64,000 nucleotides of DNA from Choristoneura fumiferana (GCF_025370935.1 NC_133482.1:14697431-14761430); one strand, 5' to 3'. Positions 11,061-21,204 are shown, numbered from the stretch's first letter. Notes: a model not told the origin generated them from the letters alone. Made by a program: numbers and translations.

Positions 11061-11589
11061 AGAACAAGCCTTGGCTCGGTGTGAGTTGTATGAGCCACTC
11101 GGAGCAAAATTATTTCACCTTGACGTGACATTGAATGATTACGATCAGGATTCTATTAGAATAATATTCTATAAATAGTTCAACATTCTGGATTCAATAC
11201 GTAGGTAAATACAAAATTTTAAAAAAACATTGTATGTATCTTACTAATATAAACTAAATAATTTACTAATAGTGAATGCTTTATTTTTCATTTTTTTAAA
11301 TAGGAAATCCATTATAAGTACATGACTAAAATAAAAACATCAGAAACCAGCTCAATAAAGCTTAAACAAAAACGTGTAACTGTTCAAAACGCATTCCCAT
11401 TTCCCGCAAGCTTCAATATTTAAAACGCACTGGCTGCAAAAAACCTAAACCGACTTTTTGAATCGGGCAATATGTTTTAAAAACTATGTCGCACGAACGC
11501 GGATTTATTAATTTGTTTTAAAAATTGGAAACTGATAAAATGGCTTTTCCCGCAACTTCGTGTGTCTTTTTTTACACAGTAGATTTATG

Positions 11590-12154
11590 GGTTTTACTAT
11601 TGCAGCTATGGAGAGTCTAGCATTGAGATTCGTTCGACCGATACTGCATGATTGATTTGAAAACAATGTTTTTTTAAAATGAAGGTTTGTTTTGTAAATA
11701 ACTAATATTTATAAATGTCAACAGTCGAACCAACTGAATCGTGAACTACTGTGGAACCTTGTCGCAGGAAAAGTCATAGTGACACATTGCATTTTTGACG
11801 GGTATGTATTATGACACTTACTGTGAGAACGTTCTGCGGTGGGTCAGGAATCAAATAGTTCCACTGTACTACCATTATAGTTTATTATCAGTCAATTTCC
11901 ATGACTTTTTTACCGCGGTAAAGGGTTGTTCTAGAAAATAAGAAAAACTTTACAAAGTACGGAAAAAAACTTAAAATGATCAGTTATTAATTTTTAATTT
12001 GCCATTATCGAAAAAACTTATCATATCCATAACCTGTTTATTGCAGTTCACAAAAAAAAATCAAAACATTTATTATGTTTTTAGGATGATAAGGGCTTTT
12101 TTTTTTTACTTTTGGAAAGACCATTATTTATACTTTTATATTTATTATGGACCA
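11590..12154. other. No gene recognised
   Basis: A+T-rich sequence beyond the tandem duplication. The first ~150 bases show weak word-level similarity to 6276-6400. Confidence 0.4.
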
Positions 12155-12325
12155 CGAGCCACGAGCTTTGCGGTGAAGGAAAACATCGTGAGGAACCTTG
12201 CAAAGCAATTCAATGGTGCGTGTGAAGTTCCACCGCACTGGGCCCGCGTGGGAACTATGGCCCAAGCCAGAGGAAGCAGTGGGACGTATATAGGCTGAGA
12301 TGATGAAGATGATGATGATTTATTA
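12155..12325 (+). mobile_element. SINE family A, 5'-truncated
   Basis: Starts within the body (cacgagctttgcggtgaagg), keeps aacatcgtgaggaacc and gcagtgggacgtatatagg, and ends with gatgatgaagatgatgatgat. The tRNA head is missing. Confidence 0.75.
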
Positions 12326-12748
12326 TGGAATTATTTTTTCAAAACAAAACAAACTGAACAACTGAATGTTATTAGTACTTATTACTCTGTTTAATGCCGA
12401 GCAAGTATTCTCTTAAAAGGGTCAAGCTAGGGCCTTAGTTAGGGTGAGAATATGCATGGGCACGATTTTTATCGTCACAGGGCTGGCAATATGTCACGGT
12501 TTTTATGTAGGCACTGTGATACGTGACGAAATATGGTCCGAAAGCTTCAAATTGCTAAGCTACCAGGTTAAGTAGAATAGTCATCAATGTAGGAAAACTT
12601 GTTTCTGTTAGAACTTTTCGTTCGCATCATCACATGATCTTATGAATGATGAATTATATGATCTTATTCCTCCATTGCATTTTGCTAACGGACTTCCAGG
12701 CGGGGGGAGCGTCTTCACCCTTATGTAGTTTGTATTCTGTAAGCCCGC

Positions 12749-12950
12749 ATGAAGCGGTTTGCTTCATCTTTCATAATTCGAACTGCTAAGGAATGGAATT
12801 CGCTCCCGTCGTTTGTATTTCCAGATAAATACAATCTAGGGCTCTTCATGGCTAGAGTGAATAGGCTGTTACTGAACCAGTGAGATACACCTTTGGACTC
12901 ATCTGCACCTAACATCAGGTGAGATAGCAGTCAATCACGGTCAGTTATGT
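12749..12950 (+). pseudogene. CR1/Jockey-type LINE ORF2 C-terminus and 3' UTR
   Basis: The frame from 12749 to the stop at 12881-12883 reads FASSFIIRTAKEWNSLP, then FPDKYNLGLFMARVNRLLL. This is the typical end of reverse-transcriptase ORFs of this LINE group (a TA..WNSLP then FK/MARVNR pattern). The following 3' UTR contains aacatcaggtgagat, shared with the minus-strand copy at 63505-63720. The upstream coding region is gone. Confidence 0.75.
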
Positions 12951-12965
12951 TAAAAAAAACACCAA

Positions 12966-13105
12966 GGGGCTGTTTCACCATCCATTGATTAGTGGTAATG
13001 ACGGTTAAATGTGATGCCGTCTCTATTTGTTTTGTTCGAATCGACGGAGACGGCATCACATTTAACCGCCAGTTAACACTAATCAATGGATAGTGAAACA
13101 GCTCC
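12966..13105. mobile_element. 140-bp palindromic MITE with CAA flanks
   Basis: Long inverted arms start ggggctgtttcaccatccat and end in its near-complement atggatagtgaaacagctcc; the whole element folds on itself. Three-base direct repeats CAA lie at 12963-12965 and 13106-13108. A second copy at 49402-49542 has TAA flanks. The three-base duplication length would fit PIF/Harbinger-like insertion, but no transposase is present to prove it. Confidence 0.8.
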
Positions 13106-13282
13106 CAAGAGTTTTAAATGATTCACGATTACCTACATTGACCATATTCAATAGTAGTTGCTAGTAGTATTTGTACGCCTTTAGCCGAGAACTTGACAAA
13201 AAATATATATTATGCCGTACAATAAAATAAGGAAAAGTCCTTATGTTATTGTACGAACCAATGTATTTTACCTGTATATCAC

Positions 13283-13440
13283 TAAAGAAAAGCCAAGTGC
13301 GAGTCGGACTCGCGCACGAAGGGTTCTGTACCATTATCTATATCTATTAGCAAAAAAAACGGCAAAAAAATCAGGTTTGTTGTATGGGAGCCCTCCTTAA
13401 ATGTTTATTTAATTTAATTTAAATATTTATTTTCAAACTG
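13283..13440 (-). repeat. GGAACCC/CGAGTCGGACT interspersed repeat, partial
   Basis: agccaagtgcgagtcggact, then gggttctgtaccatt and ttgttgtatgggagccc are the reverse of the right part of the copy at 26870-27310. Confidence 0.6.
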
Positions 13441-14359
13441 ATTACGAACTCTAGCATTGCAGTGCGGAAAGCAAGGGAAGACCACCACACCGTTTTCCCA
13501 AGAAAGTTTTCTTTAGTAGAATTAATCTTACGAAAAATGAAAGGATTATTTTTATGAGAATAACATCTTGAAAACCATCCCAGAATCAAGAAAAAGACTC
13601 GTAAAAATCAAAACTACGCCTTTAACGCTCTCACGTTAGCTGATCTACATTATTCATAAGGCTGTATTATACTTGAACCTCTGTTCGTCAGAAATCTCTC
13701 TGAAAGACGTGACGCAAATCAGATATTTCTAATCAAAGGAGAAAATATGATTGATAAAATATGTGATTTGGACGCGACATTATACAAACATACCCAGATG
13801 TTGTCAGAAGGTACGTGTTCAATTACCTGAAACAAGAAAGAAAGATTAATTAGACCAATATTCTGACGGAATGAGGGCTATCGTTTTTTGTCTCACTAGA
13901 TGGCGCACTGTTGCGTGAGGTTTTTAAGTATGGCTTTCAAAGTCTGTTGTTACGGGCGTGAAAACAAAGTTTAGATTAAAATCATATTTAATACACCTTA
14001 AAACCGTGCCATAAAAATATTGAGCATGCCACAGTGTTGCATAGTCCCGTTTCGTTCGGAAAAAAGGGAGGACAAAGGTTTCCGAAAGACAAAACTGTCT
14101 CAAAACACAGACATTCATTGCCCCAGAACGCATATTTGCCATAATTAATTTCAGATATTGCAAAATATTCACAAAATTATTCTAATTATAAATAAACCCG
14201 CGTAGCTCACCCAAAAGCTATGAGATTTGACATTTCGGAGACCTCACGCTACACTAGCGCCTCTAGCGGCGATGGAAGAGAATCTTAACTTAGATGAACC
14301 ACTCTACTGTAGAATTTACTGATTCTATTTTTTTTTATATTAAACTGACTGTGATAATT
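13441..14359. other. No gene recognised
   Basis: Short frames only, including one of 82 codons on the minus strand (13924-14172), without motif. No repeat shared inside the window. Confidence 0.4.
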
Positions 14360-14545
14360 CGGGTTACATCATCATCATCGGCGTACTGTAACATTTCTCA
14401 GGGCTCGTCTCAGAAGACAGACAGAAGAAGTCAGAAGACATCTAGTTCCTACGCGGGTCCAGTACGGATTGGAAACTTTTCATACACAATTGAATACCTG
14501 CAGTAGGTTATGCAGCTTTCCTCAAATAAATGCCTCAATTAAATC
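14360..14545 (-). mobile_element. Degraded SINE family A
   Basis: catcatcatcatcgg at the left is the reversed tail. cgcgggtccagtacggattgg and cacaattgaatacctgca are reversed body blocks. It is strongly diverged. Confidence 0.5.
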
Positions 14546-15000
14546 ACTTTGAATTTGACTAACCATGTTTCCTCACGCTCACGTCAAACACGCTCATACT
14601 TATAAATGCGGCGTTCTATTTTCATTTTTTTTCTTTTCATTTTTTTACTTTAATTTTATTTGCAAAAGAGATTATCAACGAACGCTTAAGAGTATTTATC
14701 TCTAAAAAAAACAAGGCCTCAAATCAATTTGAATTTGCGGCACGCTTTATCACGCCTTCATTCCGTCTGATAAGGGTTCAAAAATGGAATGGGGCCATTA
14801 CGGAAAGCCTTCGCCGTTATCGGCGCGTCAAAAAAAGACCCTTATCTTTTTATAGATCGCTCCAAAACTTAGCAAGGGCAGTGCGTAGTTTGGCAAAAGG
14901 TTTTCCAAAATCAAAAAATTCTAAATTAAAATCATAGTCAAAAACGTTTCTCGTGTGTTTAGCGTGAAAGGCCTGTTTGTGGTTTTCTTTTCTTTTTTTT

Positions 15001-15270
15001 ATTCGACTGGATGGAAAACGAGCAAGTGGGTCTCCTGATGGTAAGAGATCACCACCGCCCATAAACATCTGCAACACCAGGGGTAGTGCAGATGCGTTGC
15101 CAACCTAGAGGCCTAAGATGGGATACCTCAAGTGCCAGTAATTTCACCGGCTGTCTTACTCTCCAAGCCGAAACACAACAAGTGCAAGCACTGCTGCTTC
15201 ACGGCAGGATTAGCGAGCAAAATGGTGGTAGCAATCCGGGCGGACCTTGCACAAGGTCCTACCACCTGCA
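15001..15270 (-). mobile_element. F-family retroposon, ~265 bp
   Basis: Landmarks in order: attcgactggatgg, agcaagtgggtctcctgatg, agatcaccaccgccca, ccaacctagaggcctaagat, gccagtaatttcaccggctg and ggtcctaccacctgca. Other copies at 31890, 53525 and 58150 and a relative at 21020. In the copy at 58150-58338 the gactgg end runs into an A-run, and here it is preceded by a T-run. The element therefore reads on the minus strand and has a poly(A)-type tail. The frame inside (MQMRCQPRGLRW...) is a by-product of this repeat, not a gene. Confidence 0.75.
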
Positions 15271-15690
15271 AAATGGTATTTTGACTAGAGTCAAAATCTA
15301 TCTATCTGTATATCTGACTATTTCTAAAAAGTTGTCTATTTTTCAATTTTTCAGTTGTCCACTTATTTAAGAAGAAATCCTAACGCTATTTCACCACAAA
15401 GAATAAGTAATATTGTTTTTAAATAAATACAAAACCTTGTGGTAAATGTGATAAAAAGTCAGATAATCTTTGTTGTTGGAGCCAATAGAAAGTTTTGATG
15501 TAGTAGTTACAAAATTACGATTTTTTCCTCACAAGATTTCGTGACGTTGATTTCTGACAATCATGAACAGCTTTCTGAGAAATACTCATCTATCTATCTA
15601 TTGCAGGCATTGCAGCCCTTATAGCGCCCGTCTTCGGACATACCTAGGCCTCCTCTCTACTTTTCCAGTCAAAGTGAAAATCACGAAAGT
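15271..15690. other. No gene recognised
   Basis: A+T-rich DNA. 15600-15665 contains cattgcagcccttat and gacatacctaggcctcctct, possibly a reversed LINE end, but too little to assign. Confidence 0.4.
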
Positions 15691-15691
15691 T

Positions 15692-15835
15692 TACAATACA
15701 ATACAATACAATAACTCTTTGTTGCACACTATACAGTAAACAGTACAGAGAACACAAGTATATACATATAGATTTCTAAGGTAAGCAATAGGCCCTTATC
15801 GCTTCAGAGCGATCTCTTCCAGGCAACCTTTACAA
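15692..15835 (-). mobile_element. LINE 3' end with (TTGTA)n tail, G family
   Basis: Reversed, it reads ggttgcctggaagagatcgc, then a body, then a (TTGTA)n repeat; forward this is acaatacaatacaata. Copies at 47867-48022 and 54212-54345 share the gatctcttccagg block and the pentamer tail. Only the 3' UTR is present. Confidence 0.65.
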
Positions 15836-16139
15836 TGGACAGAAATAAGGAAAATCATTTTTTTTTTTTTTAAACAGAGGTTCCCAACTTATTTCGTCTA
15901 ATGCCCACTTTGAAAATCAGTTATTTTGTAGCGTCCCCAATCTTTTTTTACCTTAAAAACCTCAATAACCAATAATAATAATAGTCTCGTCTCATGAAGG
16001 CACAAAGGTGAAGATTTTTTCTGGGCCCCTAACCGCCCCCAGCTCCCACAAGGGGGCGTTATCGCCCACTTTGGGAAAGACGGGTTTAAAACGTTCTAAA
16101 TTCATATATTTCTGTAAGTAAATCAAAGGCTTGTTACAC

Positions 16140-16302
16140 GTCAAACCGTGGTTTCTAACCCGGGTTTGCATCTCTTAGTTTTTGAAATTTATATGCGAAA
16201 TTACATTCAAAATTTGCCACGAGCTTTACGGTGAAGAAAAACGTGCGAAGGCGGCCTGGGCCAAGAGTGGGACGAATATAGACTGAGATGATGATGATGA
16301 TT
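16140..16302 (+). mobile_element. SINE family A, degraded
   Basis: Contains tctaacccgggtttgcatct (B-box region), aaattacattcaaaatttgc, and gggacgaatatagactgaga followed by (GAT)n. The middle is partly deleted. Confidence 0.65.
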
Positions 16303-16331
16303 TAGTCAGAATATTGATGAATAATTTCTGT

Positions 16332-16806
16332 ATCGAAAATACAAACTGAGACATGGATGCACAGAAAAACCAGAAAAAAGAGACCAGCGCTGGGAATCGA
16401 ACCCAGGTCCTCAGCAATCCGTGCTGCGTGCTATAACCCCTACACCACCGCTGGACAGGAATCTAGACACGAATTTTTCCTCTCTCTCTCTCTCTCTCGA
16501 TGAGAGCGGAACATAGATGTCGCTAGTGCTGCTGCATAAGTAGCGTAGTAGAAATAAGCAACCTGAGATATGTATGCATAGGAAAAATTCGTGTCTAGAT
16601 TCCTGTCCAGCGGTGGTGTAGGGGTTATAGCACGCAGCACGGATTGCTGAGGACCTGGGTTCGATTCCCAGCGCTGGTCTCCTTTCTGGTTTTTCTGTGC
16701 ATCCATGTCTCAGTTTGTATTTTCGATATGGTTTCACGGGATACCCGTAAAAGTAACAAATTTGGAGTTGAAATAAAAAATACAAAAAGACTCCAAAAAA
16801 CCAATC
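16332..16806. mobile_element. Head-to-head SINE-B dimer with 15-bp target duplication
   Basis: Two SINE-B copies face each other with their tRNA-like heads inward. The left copy is reversed (16336-16479) and the right copy is forward (about 16578-16724, followed by the tail to 16806). Arms match almost perfectly, from gaaaatacaaactga through the tRNA-like part to ctagacacgaatttttcc. The loop of about 100 bp contains a (TC)n run (16479-16498) and a block also found in the element at 444-807. Perfect 15-bp direct repeats atgaataatttctgt flank the whole unit (16317-16331 and 16807-16821), so it inserted as one piece. The minus-strand frame inside is a by-product. Confidence 0.85.
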
Positions 16807-17109
16807 ATGAATAATTTCTGTTTTACCTTAAATTCTTACCTATGTCAGTTACCTACGAGTGCAATCAAAACGCGGCAGTCGCCGTAAAAGGAGTTTCCTA
16901 GTAGGTATGCTCTTTAATAAAGCATAATGGAGGAGGAAAATACTGCTCGGTGGAACAAATGCCTCCTCCCCGCGCCCAGTCTACGGCCAGAAAAACAGCG
17001 GATACGGCGGATATTTGAATAAACAGAAAAAAATGAGGAGGGGACGTATCTGAATATCGAAAATTAATATATCTAAAGTTAAAAAGTTGACGGTCAATAT
17101 ATCTTAAGT

Positions 17110-17387
17110 CCGACACAGAACTAAAGTCATCGACATAGCTCACCGGATAAGCAAACTGAAGTGGCAGTGGGCCGGCCATATCAGTCGAAGAACTGATAAC
17201 CGCTGGGGCAAACGAGTTCTTGAGTGGAGACCGCGAATCGGCAAGCGTGGCGTAGGACGCCCTCAGACTAGGTGGAGCGATGATCTTCGCAGGTTAGCTG
17301 GCAAGAACTGGATGAGACTGGCCGAGGATCGTGCTCAGTGGCGTGCAACTGGAGAGGCCTATGTCCAGCAGTGGACTAAGATAGGCC

Positions 17388-17418
<31 letters not shown>
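17110..17418 (+). mobile_element. 5'-truncated RTE insertion with target duplication
   Basis: An open frame from 17111 to the stop at 17390-17392 gives the intact last 93 residues of an RTE polyprotein: VIDIAHRISKLKWQWAGHI, then VLEWRPRIGKRG, GRPQTRWSDDL, NWMRLAEDRAQW and GEAYVQQWTKIGR. A (GAT)n tail follows to about 17420. Perfect 11-bp duplications, atatcttaagt, lie at 17099-17109 and 17419-17429. This is the cleanest, and probably one of the youngest, RTE insertions in the window. It cannot be active because almost the entire element is missing. Confidence 0.9.
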
Positions 17419-17420
<2 letters not shown>

Positions 17421-17502
17421 ATCTTAAGTAGGTTAGGTTAGGTTCGATATTTTGACTATAGATTATTTCAATTTTCGATATTCAGATACGTGTCCCATAA
17501 GG

Positions 17503-17941
17503 AACTACAAACAATTACTTTGCTCACCCGCGACCTTAAGATGGCTAGAGCTTGTCTTATTTAAAATGACGCGTCCCTCACTCAACTTTATCAGTTCATT
17601 ATGACTAGTTGGACAGCAAATCTTACAATAAACCACCTGAGTCCAACGGATTACTAAATCCTTGTTGGACTCAGGCAGTTATTGTAAGATTTGCTATCTT
17701 AGTAGTCATAATGAACTGATTTAGTTTATTGAGGAACGCGTCATTTTAAATTATACAAGCTCTACGTGTATACTCATGCAGCTCCTGCCTCCGCGCTGTA
17801 AGAGAACACACACCACACAAACCTATCTATCACCACCACAACACTACGCTGACGCGTTTTGAACTCAACCAGATTTCATCCTCAGAGCAACACAGCCATT
17901 CAACAAACTACCAGATGTTAGACTCAGATGTCAGATGTTAG
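17503..17941 (+). repeat. D-family repeat split by a palindromic MITE
   Basis: The blocks ttactttgctcacccgcgac (17518 on) and atgcagctcctgcctc, then gacgcgttttgaactcaacc, belong to one D-family copy. It is interrupted at 17548-17762 by another element. The left end is truncated. Confidence 0.65.
17548..17762. mobile_element. 215-bp near-perfect palindromic MITE, TA-flanked
   Basis: Ends are GAGCTTGTCTTATTT and AAATTATACAAGCTC; arms of about 100 bp pair through cctgagtccaac/gttggactcagg in the centre. TA lies on each side (17546-17547 and 17763-17764). Removing one TA and the element restores the surrounding D-family repeat, which proves the boundaries. Most likely a Tc1/mariner-type MITE. 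Confidence 0.85.
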
Positions 17942-18131
17942 ATGTGTTCAGCCTTTCGCAGATTCTCACTCCACCTTATCGGAGACCGTCCTACCCTACA
18001 ATTAGCGAGATGCGGTCTCCACTCAAAAATTCGTTTACTCCAACGGTTGTCAGTTCTTCGGCAGATATGGCTAGCCTACTGCCAGTTCAACTTGTTAATT
18101 CTCTGAGCTATGTCGATGACTTTAGTTGCGT
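17942..18131 (-). pseudogene. RTE C-terminal fragment
   Basis: Reversed, it reads AHRIN-type sequence, then WQ, a stop, and then RRTDNRWSKRIFEWRP and GRSPIRWS. It lies about 550 bp from, and inverted to, the RTE insertion at 17110. The 3' end is missing. Confidence 0.7.
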
Positions 18132-18164
18132 TATCAGACTCTACTCAACAGAGGTTTTTCCCAA

Positions 18165-18265
18165 CCTGCTGGTAGACTTTTTGGCATTCATAAACAAGTG
18201 TTTGTGATAGCCTAAACTGAATAGGTAGTAAGTAATATTTTGACTTTGACCTTGACTTTGACTTA
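18165..18265 (+). mobile_element. H-family LINE 3' end
   Basis: ggcattcataaacaagtgtt, agcctaaactgaata, then a (TTTGAC)n-like tail. Other copies lie at 26725-26870 and (reversed) 36600-36712. Confidence 0.55.
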
Positions 18266-18589
18266 TCTTTAGAAAGTCAGAGATGAAATCATTTATCAAA
18301 TCTCGTATTCTATAGCCCATTCGTGGCGTAGTACCAACGCGACGCCCCTTGTAACGATCCGCTGAAATATGCCTTTGTGGCTGTCATACTCACAACTGTA
18401 TTGTAAACAGAAAGATTTGAAAAAAATCCTACATTGCTATTAATCATTTTGTTAATGACGGGTGGGAAGCGGGAGAAATGAGATTTGGTGAAACGTTATA
18501 AAAGTAAAAGCACCAAATATCTGGATAAATATATATTTACCTAGGTAGTTAGGTATATACCTAGATATAAAAATGAATCCCTGTTTCAA

Positions 18590-18936
18590 GACCCTTTTTC
18601 TCAGGAACGCGTTGAGGTATCAAGCTGAAATTTATATCAAATACTCAAGTCTACTGTCTCTTAGAGCTGTAAAAAAATCAAACTTCTAAGCCAACGCAAT
18701 CAGAAAATACAGCAGTTTATGCTGCAAATTGTTGACACTCATAAGGGAATCAAAACCGACAGAGTAATTTCCCGTGAACTCAGAATCCTGAAATTGGGTA
18801 CGAAGCAACGTCTTAGATATAGCACTGATACAGGAAAAATTGCGAAAAGCATTTTTTTTTTTAGTTACATCATATAATAAAAATATTTATAAGGAACCCT
18901 TGGTGCGCGAGTCCGACTCGCACTTGGCCGGTTTCT
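18590..18936 (+). repeat. GGTTCCG/GGCCGG interspersed repeat, partial
   Basis: ccctttttctcaggaacgcg through ggaacccttggtgcgcgagt to ggccggttt. Diverged copy of 1171-1574, lacking the left end. Confidence 0.6.
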
Positions 18937-19098
18937 TTGGAATTGCGCAGATTAGAAAATTTAAGAAACTTGTCGACTATCCTTAGCGCGTAAAATTACA
19001 ACCACTAGAATTAGAGACATGAAATTCGCTGGCATTTTTCCAAGTTAATTAAATAGGTTAGCGTCTTGAAAATTCTAGTCAGTCTGTTAGTTTTATTA

Positions 19099-19313
19099 TC
19101 CATAGTAATACTATAAATGTGAAAGTGTGTGTGTATGTTTATCCGTTTTTCACGTCGAAACGGAGCGACGGATTGACGTGATTTTTGGCATAGAGATAGT
19201 TTATGGGACATAGAGTGACATAAGCTACTTTTTATCCCGAAAAATTGCAGTTCCTGAAGGAGCAGCGCGCGAAAACCAAATTACACGCGGACGAAGCCGC
19301 GGCCAAAAGCTAG
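19099..19313 (+). mobile_element. Helitron, Lep1-like, full length
   Basis: Begins TCCATAGTAATACTATAAATG after A (19098) and ends AAAAGCTAG before T (19314). A short GC-rich stretch gcggacgaagccgcgg near the 3' end can form the stem expected just before CTAG. It is 215 bp and non-coding. Confidence 0.85.
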
Positions 19314-19371
19314 TCAGAAAATATTTGACATATATTTTTCTGTTGTCAATTAAACAAAAAATATGAAGATA

Positions 19372-19586
19372 CTAGCCGCTAACCGCGACTCCGTATGCGT
19401 AGAATTCGTTTATCGCTATCCCGCTCGAACTATGCAGTTTTCGGGAATATAAACTATCTCGTGTCCTTCTCCGGCACTCAAACTATCTGTATACCGAATT
19501 TCATCTAAATCGGTTCAATGGTTTAGACGTAATAAAGAAACAAACAAACAGACTTACAAACTTTCGCATTTATAATATTAGCGGGA
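19372..19586 (-). mobile_element. Helitron, Lep1-like, full length
   Basis: Reversed, it begins TCCCGCTAATATTATAAATG and ends CTAG, lying between A and T. It is 215 bp, the same length as its neighbour at 19099. Confidence 0.85.
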
Positions 19587-19748
19587 TAGATAGCCCTTAT
19601 TGCCAGTTAAAGTTAATGCGTGACGTGACGACTCGCCGCGCGACACTTTTTAACAGAAATTAAATCTTACATAATTAAGTATGAGTAATAATGTGTATTC
19701 AACGTTATAATACAAAGTTTTATTATACTAATAGTTTATTAAAATACA

Positions 19749-19925
19749 CTAGCTTTTGCCCGCGGCTTCGCCCGCCTGGAATTCGGTTATCGTGCGCTGT
19801 TCCCTCGGGAACTGTGCATTTTTCTGGGATAAAAAGTAGCCTATGTCACTCTCGGGCCCACAAACTATCTCTATGCCAAAAACATCTATACACAGATACT
19901 TTCGCATTTATAATACTAGTATGGA
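19749..19925 (-). mobile_element. Helitron, Lep1-like, internally shortened
   Basis: Reversed, it begins TCCATACTAGTATTATAAATG and ends AAAAGCTAG. cccgcggcttcgcccgc is the stem-forming part near the 3' end. At 177 bp it has lost the gtttagacgtaa-type segment present in the 19372 copy. Confidence 0.8.
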
Positions 19926-19989
19926 TGAAATTGACATAATAAGTTTTCGTTTTGTTAATTTAGGTATCTACAGTTACTTTTATATTAAA

Positions 19990-21009
19990 CAAGCTTACGC
20001 AAAGTGAGCTATGAGTGACATTATAAAAAAAACTAAGGTAAAACTATGGTAAAAATACGAACAGCCTAATACGCGATTCTTTACCACCTTCAATTAATCT
20101 ACTCTTTTTTTATATTCGCACCCCTTTTACCTAACAGCCAAACCAAACTTTTTAATCCCGACCCACAGCTAACGTATATCACGTACCGATACCGTATCAA
20201 TTGGCACAGCTCTGCTTTATCCCGTATCTATCGCAGGACAGGATTAGTATATCCTGCTATCCCGGGACGGATTAGGATATCCTATTCTGCTAGCCTCGGG
20301 CGGATTACCTAGATAGACACGAGGCTGTGCCGTCAGCAGCACGGGGATTAATTCGTTACTAACCATTTTAATAACGCCTTGGGTGAAAATTGGGACGTAT
20401 AAATTAAACGGATTGAAACATTTATTGGGTTTATGAGAAAAAGAGTTAAAAGTGCGTTTGTAGGTATGTCAAAATAGCCAAAAATGTGGGAACCAGTTCG
20501 TGAATGAAACGGAGCAGTAGTTTGTAGTTGCCTTTATTGGCCAGAGAATTTGAAAAAAAATGATACAAATCGTATAAAATTACGTTAGAAAGGAAAACAC
20601 AATAAACACACACGTCTGTTTACGTTCTTCGTAGGTCGTCAACTGCCATAACATCTCATTTGTTCTTCACTCAAACTCAGTATTCATTCTTTGTTCAAAT
20701 TCAAACGTACATCATCTCATCACGCTTCAATTACTCGCATACCACACTCCACACTCGGAAGCAACGCAAAGTATTTTAATGGAATTCAAAACACGCTCTG
20801 CTAGTTTTGTTGAAAAAGGTTGTGTTATTTTGTTTTTATGAAACTAATAAAATATTGACTATTTTTTTGTTTATGAAAATAAAAACGATTTTGAAACGTT
20901 TAATAGACACGTTCATTATTTTATACTGAGAAATACCCACTGTCTTAGCTCTTTCTCGAACCTGTTAATTCGGTATTAAAAATTATTGTGGCAATTTGTA
21001 TGGTTTTTA
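19990..21009. other. No gene recognised
   Basis: A+T-rich, with imperfect internal repeats of ggattag/tatcct around 20240-20285. No coding signal. Confidence 0.4.
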
Positions 21010-21019
21010 TTTTATTTTA

Positions 21020-21130
21020 TTAGTATGAGAGGAAGGTAAACGATCACGCGGGTCATCTGATGGGGGGTCACCACCCACAATGATTACCAACAACTCAAGG
21101 ATCATTGGTCTGTTGCCGGATTTTAGATAA
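21020..21130 (-). mobile_element. Distant F-family relative
   Basis: aaacgatcacgcgggtcatc, tgatggggggtcaccaccca and attaccaacaactcaagg follow the order of F-family landmarks with many differences. Confidence 0.45.
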
Positions 21131-21204
21131 AGTAAAAGCCCTTTTCTTGAAGCGCCGATGTCAAGTTTAGTATTATGTTTTATTAGAATTGCTCATTGTA
21201 ATTA

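Larger units (their letters stand above)
6276..11575. repeat. Tandem 5.3-kb duplication, unit 2
   Basis: Second copy of the unit at 1000-6275. Flanks and most internal blocks differ from unit 1 only by scattered substitutions and small indels. The part at 10880-11230 is a striking exception, as is the last part before 11575-11760, where similarity breaks into short matching words. Corresponding sub-features are listed separately. Confidence 0.9.

Noticed and set aside
1000..11575. Paired open frames repeated 5.3 kb apart as a duplicated gene family
   Set aside because: The frames are identical only because the DNA is; no codon-level conservation or motif is seen.
16411..16785. 124-codon minus-strand frame as a gene
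   Set aside because: It runs through the SINE-B dimer, including its (TC)n loop.
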